From positions 1-5,449 of the forward strand of contig CAIVZW010000335.1 in NCBI GenBank assembly GCA_903910495.1: a stretch of DNA of 5,449 nt, read 5' to 3'. This document shows, in pieces, positions 1 through 5,449 of this stretch; the stretch's first letter is position 1, and each line of letters starts with the position of its first letter. Under the pieces are notes generated by a model. That model saw only the letters and a program-made list of their open reading frames with translations, ran no database searches and was not told where the DNA came from. This DNA is from an uncultured beta proteobacterium. GTDB lineage: Bacteria > Pseudomonadota > Gammaproteobacteria > Burkholderiales > Rhodocyclaceae. The position numbers were made by a program, and so were the translations under genes.

Positions 1-939
1 CGCCCGCGCCGCCAGCGGCAGGACAAACTGGTACTGGTAGAAGCCTTGCCGGCCGTAAAGCCGGTTCCAGTGCAGAAGGCCATCGAGCGGGTAGAAGTAC
101 GGCGCGTAATGCATCACCGTCTGCGCCGGCAGAGGCCGATGGTAGTAGGCCTGATTGAAGGTGCGCAACGTCAGGCCGTTAACCAGCGAGAGCGGCGGTG
201 TCAGCGGAAAACTCAAGACTTTTTTCGCGGTCATGGCCAAACCGCTGCCTGCAGCATGATCACCGGCCATGAAGATGCCGCGCGGCGTGTTCGCCAGACA
301 ATCGATCCACGCCACCGTGTATTCGTGCCTGGCTTCGGCCTCGGCATTGAGCGCGAAGAACTCGTCCAGCCCGCAAAAGCGGGTGTTTTCGACCGCGATC
401 CCGACACCGGGAATGCGTTTCAACGCCAACTCGACCCAGGTGATCAGGCCGGTCAGACCCAACCCGCCGATCGTCGCCGCAAACCAGTCGGCATTCTCAT
501 GCGGCGAACAGATGCGGCGCGAAGCGTCGGAACGCAGCAGCTCGAAGCGCCGCACATGGCATCCGAAACTTCCCGCACGGTGATGGTTCTTGCTATGCAC
601 GTCGTTGGCGATGGCGCCGCCGACGGTAACGAAGCGGGTCCCCGGTGTTACCGGCAGGAACCAGCCGCGCGGCACGAAGATATCGAGTATTTCGGAAAGC
701 AGCACGCCGGCTTCGCAGCTCAGCACGCCATTGGCCTCATCGAAGGCGATGAAACGATCCATCCCGCGCGTATGCAGCAGCGTCGCGCCACTGTTCAGGC
801 CGACATCGCCGTAGCTGCGCCCGTTGCCGTAGGCGAGCATGGTCCCGGCTATGACCGGCAACGAAGCAAAGCGCTCGCTCCACCAGCGTTCCTCGGCGGC
901 AGGCCTTGCCGGCAACTGTCCCCATGAGCGCAGCGTCAT
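1..939 (-). CDS. DprE1-like FAD-dependent oxidoreductase (C-terminus cut by window edge)
   Basis: The frame is open from the ATG at 939 to base 1, giving 313 residues with no stop. The N-terminal half is a PCMH/VAO-type FAD-binding domain: GNGRSYGDVG at 38-47, TPGTRFVTVGGAIANDVHSK at 98-117 followed by NHH, then GSFGCHVR at 123-130 and GGLGLTG at 158-164. From memory of Mycobacterium tuberculosis DprE1 (about 460 residues), the match is close and continues into the substrate domain (HWNRLYG at 290-296, YQYQFVLP at 301-308). Residues equivalent to DprE1 His132, Lys134, Gln334 and Gln336 appear as His115, Lys117, Gln302 and Gln304. The region of the inhibitor-reactive Cys387 and the active-site Lys418 lies outside the window, roughly 120 residues away. 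DprE1 oxidises the 2'-OH of decaprenylphosphoryl ribose; here a polyprenyl-phosphate sugar is inferred but the sugar is unknown. The start lies one base after the stop of the upstream membrane protein (TGACATG), with AAGG ten bases ahead, so co-translation is likely. An alternative is a related FAD-linked sugar or alditol oxidase. Confidence 0.88.
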   Translation of the reverse strand, partial: MTLRSWGQLPARPAAEERWWSERFASLPVIAGTMLAYGNGRSYGDVGLNSGATLLHTRGMDRFIAFDEANGVLSCEAGVLLSEILDIFVPRGWFLPVTPGTRFVTVGGAIANDVHSKNHHRAGSFGCHVRRFELLRSDASRRICSPHENADWFAATIGGLGLTGLITWVELALKRIPGVGIAVENTRFCGLDEFFALNAEAEARHEYTVAWIDCLANTPRGIFMAGDHAAGSGLAMTAKKVLSFPLTPPLSLVNGLTLRTFNQAYYHRPLPAQTVMHYAPYFYPLDGLLHWNRLYGRQGFYQYQFVLPLAARA

Positions 940-940
940 G

Positions 941-1864
941 TCAGTGCTGCCTTGTCAGAAAAACGGCACCGAGCCCGACGGCAAACCACAGCGTCGCCAG
1001 GCGGCAGATCAGCGTTGCCGTTACCGCGGCGGCTTCGGGGAAACCGTGCAAGGCCAGCAGCCCGATCATCACCGCCTCGCTGCTGCCGAGGCCGCCGGGC
1101 AGAAAGGAAAGGCCGCCGACCAGCATGGCAAAGGCGTAGATGAATACCGCCGTTGGCAGCGGTAACGGATGCCCGAGCGCAGCGAGCAGCCACCAGAAAC
1201 CGAAGCCTTCGGCAAACCAGGCGAGAACGCCAAGCGCCAGCCCCATGGACATCGCCGGCAGGGAAAAGCAGCGGCGAAAATGCAGGACAATCTCGCACAG
1301 TCTGACCACAAGCCTTGCCCACTTCTGCGGTCTGGCCAGCGCCCAGCGGTCGATGCGGGCAATCAGCGCCGTCCACTGCACCAGCAACAGGGCAGCAGCG
1401 ACGGCAGCCAGCGCCAGCCCGACCACGGGCCGGGCCGGGGCGTAGGCCCACAGGCCGATTGCGGCGAGGATAAGGATGGCCAGCAGGTCGCTGGCCCGTT
1501 CGGCAAAAAAGGCGGCCAGGCTGGCGGCTGCCGGAACGCCGTGCGGCTTGAGCAGCACCGAACGCAGCATTTCGCCGAGCTTGCCGGGGCTGGTGGTCAG
1601 TGCAAAGCCGGAAAAATAGACAGCGAGATTGATGCGCCAGGCTACCGGCGTATCGAGCAAATCCAGGTAACGAGACCAGCGCAGGAAGCGCAGCAGATAA
1701 TTGCTCAGCGAGAGCAGCAGCAGGGCGAAGAGGACTAGCGGCCCGACCTGCACGACCGCCGCCACCACATCACGCCAGCCGGCCCACAGCGACAGCCCGA
1801 GATAACCGAGGGCGGCAAGGGCCACGCTCCAGAACACGGCGCGCAAAGGCAGGTTCGGCAGCAT
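941..1864 (-). CDS. Flippase-like integral membrane protein (lysylphosphatidylglycerol synthase TM region family, UPF0104/PF03706)
   Basis: This 307-residue, very hydrophobic protein has about seven or eight predicted membrane segments by eye: near 9-29, 40-61, 79-92, 126-142, 147-166, 204-230, 236-257 and 276-303. Family signatures are visible: TSPGKLGE at 91-98, FFAERASD at 119-126, and GGLSFLPGGLGSSEA at 250-264, the conserved loop of this family. Length matches stand-alone members, which lack the C-terminal aminoacyl-transferase domain of MprF; it is therefore unlikely to make lysyl-phosphatidylglycerol itself. Related proteins are found beside glycosyltransferases and polyprenyl-sugar enzymes and are thought to move or handle lipid-linked substrates; the exact role is often unproven. 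The start at 1864 has AAGAGG nine bases upstream. It sits one base ahead of the DprE1-like gene, which points to a shared lipid-linked sugar pathway. It is separated from mnmA by a repeat-bearing 138-base gap, so it probably begins its own transcription unit. Confidence 0.85.
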   Translation of the reverse strand: MLPNLPLRAVFWSVALAALGYLGLSLWAGWRDVVAAVVQVGPLVLFALLLLSLSNYLLRFLRWSRYLDLLDTPVAWRINLAVYFSGFALTTSPGKLGEMLRSVLLKPHGVPAAASLAAFFAERASDLLAILILAAIGLWAYAPARPVVGLALAAVAAALLLVQWTALIARIDRWALARPQKWARLVVRLCEIVLHFRRCFSLPAMSMGLALGVLAWFAEGFGFWWLLAALGHPLPLPTAVFIYAFAMLVGGLSFLPGGLGSSEAVMIGLLALHGFPEAAAVTATLICRLATLWFAVGLGAVFLTRQH

Positions 1865-1879
1865 TTTATTGAACCTCTT

Positions 1880-1987
1880 TCAACACAGAGCACACGGAGA
1901 CACGGGGTGCACGGAGAAAAGCCTTTTTTTCGAAATCGATATTGATCTCTCTATGTTCTCTGTGTCTCTGTGCCCTCCGTATCGAAA
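1880..1987. repeat. Degenerate CACAGAG/CACGGAG intergenic repeat in inverted orientation
   Basis: The gap between mnmA and the flippase-like gene holds two runs of the same purine-rich short-period motif pointing toward each other. The left run (about 1881-1917) reads as CACAGAG, CACACGGAG, ACACGG and GCACGGAG. The right run (about 1953-1980) reads as TTCTCTGTG, TCTCTGTG and CCCTCCGT, the complement of the same pattern. Between them is an AT-rich centre with seven T (1924-1930) and the short palindromes TTCGAA and ATCGAT. Pairing of the two runs would be imperfect. Elements of this look (ACACAGAG/ACACGGAG tracts) are, from general experience, dispersed in many proteobacterial intergenic regions; their function is unknown to me. 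A separate 8-base palindrome GAATATTC (1995-2002) lies directly after the mnmA stop. I see no convincing rho-independent terminator in either direction. Confidence 0.6.
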
Positions 1988-2002
1988 GTGCTTTGAATAT
2001 TC

Positions 2003-3100
2003 TCAAGCGATCACCCCGCCGCCCAGACACACCCGGCTCTCATAGATCACCACCGACTGCCCGGGCGTGACCGCCCATTGCGGCTCGGCAAAATTGACGC
2101 GGCAGCCCGCGGCGTCGAAGGCTTCGATCTCGCACGCGGCATCGGCCTGCCGGTAGCGGGTCTTGGCGGCATAGACCCAGTGCCGGCGCGGTCTCTCGCC
2201 GGAGATCCACGACAACTGTCCGGCATCCAGCCGATCAGTGAGCAGCGCGGGATGATCATGCCCCTGCACGACGTAAAGCACGTTGCCGACCATGTCCTTG
2301 CGCGCCACATACCAGGCCTGGTGTTCGCCATCGCGGGCGTATTTCTTCGTTCCGCCGACATGCAGGCCCTTGCGCTGACCGATGGTGTGGTAGCTCAGTC
2401 CATCGTGCTCGCCGACAACGCGATCATCGTCGAGACAGCGAATCTCGCCCTTCTTCGGCGGCAGATAGCGCATCAGGAATTCCTTGAACGGTCGCTCGCC
2501 GATGAAGCAGATGCCGGTCGAATCCTTTTTTACCGCCACGTGCAGCCCGGCCGCTTCGGCCATCCTGCGCACATCGCGCTTGTAGATACCGGCCAGCGGA
2601 AACAGGGTCCGGGAAAGCTGCTGCTGGTTAAGCCGATGCAGGAAATAACTCTGATCCTTGGTCCCGTCTTCGGCCTTGAGCAACTGGAAGCGGCCGTCAA
2701 ATTCGCGTACCCCGGCATAATGGCCGGTAGCGATTTTTTCCGCGCCCATCTGCAAGGCATGATCGAGGAAGGCGCGAAACTTGATCTCGGAGTTGCACAA
2801 TACGTCAGGATTCGGCGTGCGGCCGGATTGATATTCCTCGAGAAAAATCGAGAACACGCGTTCCCGGTATTCCTTTGCGAAGTTCACCACCTCGACGTCG
2901 ATGCCGATCCTGTCGGCAACGCTCATGACGTCGATCAGATCCTGACGCGACGAACAATACTCGTCGTTGTCGTCGTCCTCCCAGTTCTTCATGAACAGGC
3001 CGACGACGTTCCAGCCCTGCTCCTTCAGCAACAGCGCCGCCACGGACGAATCAACGCCGCCGGACAAACCGACGACAACTGTTTTCTCATTGCTCCGCAT
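2003..3100 (-). CDS. mnmA: tRNA-specific 2-thiouridylase MnmA
   Basis: MnmA places the sulfur on C2 of the wobble uridine (U34) in tRNA-Lys, -Glu and -Gln. It adenylates the uridine with ATP and receives sulfur relayed from a cysteine desulfurase (IscS/Tus route in E. coli); it acts in the cytoplasm. The 365-residue protein has the usual family length. The PP-loop ATP-binding motif SGGVDSS is at 13-19. The catalytic cysteine lies in [12 protein letters not shown] (Cys102) and the second, persulfide-forming cysteine in [10 protein letters not shown] (Cys198). ATGHYAG at 124-130, KDQSYFL at 148-154 and HTIGQRKGL at 238-246 are further family blocks, and a beta-barrel-type C-terminus is complete to the stop. 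The start at 3100 overlaps the end of the upstream gene by 14 bases and is supported by GGGAAGGA four bases ahead. Being downstream of nudJ is a known arrangement (E. coli nudJ-mnmA), but the hflD-purB genes that follow in E. coli are absent here. Confidence 0.97.
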   Translation of the reverse strand: MRSNEKTVVVGLSGGVDSSVAALLLKEQGWNVVGLFMKNWEDDDNDEYCSSRQDLIDVMSVADRIGIDVEVVNFAKEYRERVFSIFLEEYQSGRTPNPDVLCNSEIKFRAFLDHALQMGAEKIATGHYAGVREFDGRFQLLKAEDGTKDQSYFLHRLNQQQLSRTLFPLAGIYKRDVRRMAEAAGLHVAVKKDSTGICFIGERPFKEFLMRYLPPKKGEIRCLDDDRVVGEHDGLSYHTIGQRKGLHVGGTKKYARDGEHQAWYVARKDMVGNVLYVVQGHDHPALLTDRLDAGQLSWISGERPRRHWVYAAKTRYRQADAACEIEAFDAAGCRVNFAEPQWAVTPGQSVVIYESRVCLGGGVIA

Positions 3101-3665
3101 CGGGTCCTTCCCAGTCCAGCCAGTGATCCAGCGGCATCACCACGGCCGGCTTGCCGTTATCATTAAACCAGCTATCCACCGCATAGCGCACGCGCGAGAA
3201 CGGATGTTCATCCTGATAAGGCGCATGCGGCGCTTCTTCGATCACCGCCGTCCAGTGGTCAAATATCAGAAAGCGAGTTCTCATCGCCGGATCCAGCACC
3301 CGGTGCCAGTGCAACCACCCGCGTCGCGCCAGCATCTTCAGCAACAGCGTTGTCGTCGTGGAATGGTCTATACAATCCATCTTCCCGTTCACGCCGTCAT
3401 CGGCGTAGTTGCCGCCCTTGTCCGCCGAAATCGGCGACTGTTTTCCTGCCCAGCCCAGCAGGCGGCCAATCGCCAGCGCGATCAGCGCGCGCTCCTGCGC
3501 GGCATTCACCGCGTCATCGAGCAGATCCCGCACTTCATGCAGCTGGCGCTTGCTGAAAGAGACCGTCGCCGTGCTGTAACAAGAGTAGTTGTAACACACG
3601 GAGAAGCGCTCCACGGCCCCTGCCGTAAGCGAACACAGCAGCAGGATGCACGCCAGCCACTTCAT
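3087..3665 (-). CDS. Exported protein of unknown function with a possible Cys-His-Asp (transglutaminase-like) site
   Basis: I do not recognise this 192-residue protein by name. It opens with a lysine, a hydrophobic stretch (residues 3-16) and a plausible signal-peptidase-I site after AGA (residues 15-17), so a periplasmic location is likely; Cys11 does not form a good lipobox. The mature part has Cys24 and Cys29 near its start, which might form a disulfide, then a helical-looking stretch (about 40-72) rich in Ala and Leu. The second half holds [11 protein letters not shown] at 94-104, [11 protein letters not shown] at 134-144 and [10 protein letters not shown] at 162-171. Cys98 at the head of a helix, a later His137 and then Asp164 follow the order and rough spacing of transglutaminase/papain-fold enzymes (compare the GDCEDYA...HAV...LDN pattern of bacterial transglutaminase-like cysteine proteinases). 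This is inference from pattern only. Its start overlaps the nudJ stop (TGATG) and its end overlaps mnmA by 14 bases, so it is co-expressed with both, although neither partner is exported. Confidence 0.85.
   Translation of the reverse strand: MKWLACILLLCSLTAGAVERFSVCYNYSCYSTATVSFSKRQLHEVRDLLDDAVNAAQERALIALAIGRLLGWAGKQSPISADKGGNYADDGVNGKMDCIDHSTTTTLLLKMLARRGWLHWHRVLDPAMRTRFLIFDHWTAVIEEAPHAPYQDEHPFSRVRYAVDSWFNDNGKPAVVMPLDHWLDWEGPDAEQ
3105..3112 (-). promoter_or_regulatory. Ribosome binding site of mnmA, inside the preceding gene
   Basis: GGGAAGGA on the minus strand ends four bases before the mnmA ATG at 3100 and lies within the last codons of the exported-protein gene. It supports the 3100 start and implies that ribosomes finishing the upstream gene could reinitiate on mnmA. 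The spacing is slightly short. Confidence 0.55.
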
Positions 3666-4108
3666 CAGTAATGCGTAATCAGTTCAAGCGGATAATGTTT
3701 CCCGGCCTGCCAGTCCTCGATGCAGCGAAGAATCAGCGGACTGCGGTGGCGCGTTTCCAGCGCGCGAATTTCGTCCGGGGTGAGCCAGTGTGCCGCAATG
3801 ATGCCATGATCCAGCTTGCGCCCGGGGTCATGGCCGGTGATCTCGCCGGCAAAGGCAAAGCGCAGGTAGGTCACATCCCTGGCTTCATTGCGCCAGTTGT
3901 AGATACCGACCAGATACTTCGGGACAAAGCTGTAGCCCGTTTCTTCCAGCGCTTCGCGGATCACCGCATCGGTCAGCGCCTCGCGGCACTCGAGATGACC
4001 GGCCGGCTGATTGAAACGAACTCCGTCGTCGGTTTCTTCCTCGACGAGCAGGAATTTACCGTCGCACTCAAGTACGGCGGCGACGGTGACATTGGGTTTC
4101 CAGATCAT
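3665..4108 (-). CDS. nudJ: NudJ-type Nudix hydrolase (phosphatase for nucleotides / thiamine-precursor pyrophosphates)
   Basis: The complete Nudix box GX5EX7REUXEEXGU is present at residues 37-59 (GHLECRE, seven residues, then REALEETGY) and provides the metal-binding glutamates. The opening KPNVTVAAVLECDGKFLLVEE, the NQPAGHLE block, HRSPLILRCIEDW and the end WQAGKHYPLELI closely follow E. coli NudJ as I recall it; 147 residues is close to that protein's length of about 153. E. coli NudJ is reported to hydrolyse nucleoside tri- and diphosphates and HMP-pyrophosphate/thiamine pyrophosphate, releasing phosphate. The substrate here is inferred from similarity. It is the first gene of the minus-strand group, and its TGA shares one base with the next ATG. 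The start at 4108 has only a weak AGAAG ahead of it but fits the family N-terminus. The gene is divergent from ilvE. Confidence 0.92.
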   Translation of the reverse strand: MIWKPNVTVAAVLECDGKFLLVEEETDDGVRFNQPAGHLECREALTDAVIREALEETGYSFVPKYLVGIYNWRNEARDVTYLRFAFAGEITGHDPGRKLDHGIIAAHWLTPDEIRALETRHRSPLILRCIEDWQAGKHYPLELITHY

Positions 4109-4210
4109 TGTGGGCTTCTGAATAGAGCAAGTCGTCTATTTTACCGCCATCCGGAGAGCAAAATCGGCTAGAATTTCTCTTTTAAATCGGCGACAAACGG
4201 AGAGAAAACC
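4109..4210. promoter_or_regulatory. Divergent promoter region between nudJ and ilvE
   Basis: This 102-base gap separates two divergently transcribed genes, so it must hold both promoters unless one is transcribed from further away. Toward ilvE, TAGAAT at 4169-4174 is a good -10 candidate, with the ATG 36 bases further on; no clear -35 lies 16-18 bases upstream. Toward nudJ, TAAAAT on the minus strand (4143-4138) is a -10 candidate 29 bases before the ATG, again with a poor -35 match. The two -10 boxes lie only about 25 bases apart, so the two polymerase sites would overlap and could compete. I see no attenuator-like leader peptide rich in Ile, Leu or Val codons and no T-box. Confidence 0.4.
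4199..4204 (+). promoter_or_regulatory. Ribosome binding site of ilvE
   Basis: GGAGAG lies six bases before the ATG at 4211 (eight bases from the GGAG core). This spacing favours 4211 over a second in-frame ATG at 4217, which would lie 12-14 bases away. Confidence 0.65.
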
Positions 4211-5131
4211 ATGTCCATGGCGGATCGCGACGGATTCATCTGGCACGACGGCAAACTGGTGCCGTGGCGCGAGGCAACGACCCACGTACTGACCCATACC
4301 TTGCATTACGGCATGGGTGTTTTCGAGGGTATACGCGCCTACAAGGCCGAAAAGGGCACCGCCATTTTCCGTCTCGAAGAGCACACCGACCGCCTGTTCA
4401 ACTCGGCGCACATCTTCCAGATGAAGATGCCCTACGACAAAGCCACACTGATTGCAGCGCAAAAGGAAGTCGTGCGCGCCAACAAGCTTGAGTCCTGCTA
4501 CGTCCGCCCTATCGTCTTCTATGGTTCGGAAGCAATGGGCATCGCCGCCAGCACCCTGTCCGTCCATGTGGCCATAGCGGCCTGGCCCTGGGGCGCCTAC
4601 CTCGGCGCCGAGGGCATGGAGAAGGGCATCCGCATCAAGACCTCGTCTTTCACGCGGCATCACGTCAACATCAACATGTGCCGCTCCAAGTCAGTGGGCA
4701 CTTACACCAACTCCATCCTGGCGCACCAGGAAGTGGCCAACGATGGTTACGACGAAGCCCTGCTGCTTGACGTTGACGGCTACGTCGCCGAAGGCGCCGG
4801 CGAGAACATTTTCATCGTCAAGGGCGGCAAGTTGTTCACACCGGATCTGACCTCCTGTCTTGAGGGCATCACCCGCGCTTCGACCCTGGCGCTGGCTGGC
4901 GAGCTCGGCATCCCGGTGATCGAGAAGCGCATCACGCGTGACGAAGTGTATTGCGCCGACGAAGCTTTCTTCACCGGCACGGCGGCTGAAATCACCCCGA
5001 TCCGCGAACTCGACAATCGCCGGATCGGTGCCGGCCAGCGTGGCCCGATCACGACCCGGCTGCAGAGTCTGTTCTTCGACTGCGTGAATGGCCGTGTGCC
5101 AGAACACGAGGATTGGCTCAGCTACGTCTGA
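4211..5131 (+). CDS. ilvE: Branched-chain amino acid aminotransferase
   Basis: IlvE is a cytoplasmic PLP enzyme that exchanges the amino group between glutamate and the keto acids of valine, leucine and isoleucine, the last step of their synthesis and the first of their breakdown. The 306-residue protein has the full family length (E. coli IlvE is 309). Class-IV aminotransferase signs are clear: HTLHYGMGVFEGIRAY at 29-44, YVRPIVFYG at 97-105, AAWPWGAYLGAE at 123-134, the presumed PLP-binding Lys160 in RSKSVGTYTNS, GYVAEGAGENIF at 190-201 with Glu194, LEGITRAS at 217-224 and GTAAEITPIR at 256-265. The FEGIR and AEGAGEN signatures favour BCAT over D-amino-acid aminotransferase or aminodeoxychorismate lyase. 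It is followed after 69 bases by a zinc-finger gene on the same strand, with no clear terminator between. Confidence 0.96.
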   Translation: MSMADRDGFIWHDGKLVPWREATTHVLTHTLHYGMGVFEGIRAYKAEKGTAIFRLEEHTDRLFNSAHIFQMKMPYDKATLIAAQKEVVRANKLESCYVRPIVFYGSEAMGIAASTLSVHVAIAAWPWGAYLGAEGMEKGIRIKTSSFTRHHVNINMCRSKSVGTYTNSILAHQEVANDGYDEALLLDVDGYVAEGAGENIFIVKGGKLFTPDLTSCLEGITRASTLALAGELGIPVIEKRITRDEVYCADEAFFTGTAAEITPIRELDNRRIGAGQRGPITTRLQSLFFDCVNGRVPEHEDWLSYV

Positions 5132-5200
5132 AAGCGGGCCACGAAGCACACCAATCCACGTCTACTTCTCATTGACCTCCACGCCCACCGGGAAAGCAAC

Positions 5201-5389
5201 ATGGCCGACAAATTCACCATCGAAATAGCCGCTGACGACCTGCCGCTGCACTGCCCGCCGCCCGCCGCGCCACTGTGGTGCCAGCATCCGCGTGTCTTTC
5301 TTGACGTTCTGCATAGCGGCGAGGCCGTATGCCCCTACTGTAGTACGCGCTACGTCTTCAAGGGCAAAGTGTCCGGGGGTCATCACTGA
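5201..5389 (+). CDS. Small CHCC-type zinc-finger protein (NDUFS6-like zf-CHCC domain)
   Basis: This 62-residue protein carries the zf-CHCC pattern: Cys27-x-His29 in LWCQHPRVFLDV, then Cys44-x2-Cys47 in GEAVCPYCSTRYVF. These four would bind one zinc ion. The domain is shared with the C-terminal part of the mitochondrial complex I subunit NDUFS6 and is found as a tiny stand-alone protein in many proteobacteria; its bacterial role is not firmly established to my knowledge. Cys18 is additional and lies outside the motif. The start at 5201 is preceded by GGGAAAG (5190-5196), a modest ribosome site, and no better in-frame start lies upstream. From memory, such genes often follow ilvE in betaproteobacteria. 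The purine-rich gap before it (5132-5200) carries a short CCACGAAGCACACC tract but no obvious promoter, so read-through from ilvE is likely. Confidence 0.87.
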   Translation: MADKFTIEIAADDLPLHCPPPAAPLWCQHPRVFLDVLHSGEAVCPYCSTRYVFKGKVSGGHH

Positions 5390-5421
5390 GCATCGACCAT
5401 CGCCAAAGCCGGATGACCCTC
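5375..5421. repeat. Inverted repeat across the end of the zinc-finger gene
   Basis: GGGTCATC (5377-5384) is perfectly complementary to GATGACCC (5412-5419). One G-U and one G-C pair extend the stem outward, and the loop is 27 bases. The left arm covers the last codons of the zinc-finger gene. No T-run follows, so it is not a classical terminator. The right arm contains the ATG at 5413, so a hairpin could hide that start if it is real. A chance occurrence is quite possible. Confidence 0.3.
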
Positions 5422-5449
5422 TGCGTGCTGTACCGCGCCGGGGGTTCAG
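5413..5449 (+). CDS. Possible start of a further gene, cut by the window edge
   Basis: An ATG at 5413 opens a frame (MTLCVLYRAGGS) that runs to the window end. It lies 23 bases after the zinc-finger stop on the same strand, where a next operon gene would be expected. Only 12 residues are visible, there is no good ribosome site ahead, and no family can be recognised. The minus strand is also open here, so this is a weak call. Confidence 0.2.
   Translation, partial: MTLCVLYRAGGS

Noticed and set aside
46..927. Plus-strand open frame of 293 codons
   Set aside because: It is antisense to the DprE1-like gene, whose minus-strand frame has clear family motifs; the plus-strand product is Arg/Gln-rich with no recognisable domain.
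936..1451. Second minus-strand frame inside the flippase-like gene
   Set aside because: Same strand, different frame from a protein with good membrane segments and family motifs; its product is Arg/Gly/Ala-rich, typical of a shadow.
1917..1930. AAAA-GCC-TTTTTTT as a rho-independent terminator
   Set aside because: The stem is only A-T pairs, and the T-run is on the plus strand while both flanking genes read on the minus strand.
2078..3166. Plus-strand open frame of 362 codons opposite mnmA
   Set aside because: MnmA on the minus strand has all catalytic motifs. The antisense frame is long only because the GC-rich codon bias leaves few stops; no family is recognisable.
2967..3671. Plus-strand open frame of 234 codons opposite mnmA start and the exported protein
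   Set aside because: The minus-strand genes have a signal peptide, ribosome site and coupled junctions; the plus frame is rich in Arg and His and unlike a real protein.
4109..4210. Attenuator or T-box leader for ilvE
   Set aside because: The leader of about 30 bases is too short and shows no Ile/Leu/Val codon run, terminator hairpin or T-box sequence.
4217..4219. Alternative ATG start for ilvE
   Set aside because: The ribosome site is better spaced for the ATG at 4211.
4136..4663. Minus-strand open frame of 175 codons opposite ilvE
   Set aside because: It lies antisense to the conserved N-terminal half of ilvE and shows no domain.

Overview
The window is GC-rich, gene-dense chromosomal DNA with no mobile-element, tRNA, rRNA or CRISPR signal that I can see. 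Protein styles (IlvE, MnmA, NudJ, a CHCC zinc-finger protein directly after ilvE) and promoter-like -10 boxes suggest a Gram-negative proteobacterium. A betaproteobacterium, perhaps of the Rhodocyclales, fits best; that placement is inferred from memory of similar proteins and was not searched.

Layout. From about 4110 down to 1, everything reads on the minus strand. First comes a tight three-gene group: a NudJ-type Nudix hydrolase (4108-3665), a small exported protein of unknown function (3665-3087) and the tRNA 2-thiouridylase MnmA (3100-2003). Each stop overlaps the next start. A 138-base gap with degenerate CACAGAG/CACGGAG repeats in inverted orientation follows. Then comes a second two-gene group: a polytopic membrane protein of the lysylphosphatidylglycerol-synthase transmembrane (flippase-like) family (1864-941), and one base later a DprE1-like FAD-dependent oxidoreductase (939 to the window edge, C-terminus missing). 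On the plus strand, divergent from nudJ across a 102-base promoter region, lie ilvE (4211-5131) and a 62-residue CHCC zinc-finger protein (5201-5389). The last 60 bases hold an inverted repeat and perhaps the start of another gene.

How the genes work together. nudJ and mnmA are neighbours in E. coli too, so that pair is a conserved housekeeping arrangement; the exported protein between them is the unexpected part. The DprE1-like enzyme next to a flippase-like membrane protein suggests a polyprenyl-phosphate-sugar pathway (oxidation/epimerisation of a lipid-linked sugar followed by membrane handling), similar in parts to the mycobacterial decaprenylphosphoryl-arabinose route. The genes that would settle this lie beyond base 1.

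Most interesting points: the DprE1-like/flippase pair outside actinobacteria, and the uncharacterised exported protein, whose Cys98, His137 and Asp164 are spaced like a transglutaminase/papain-fold catalytic triad. No clearly new multi-gene system is visible in this short window.
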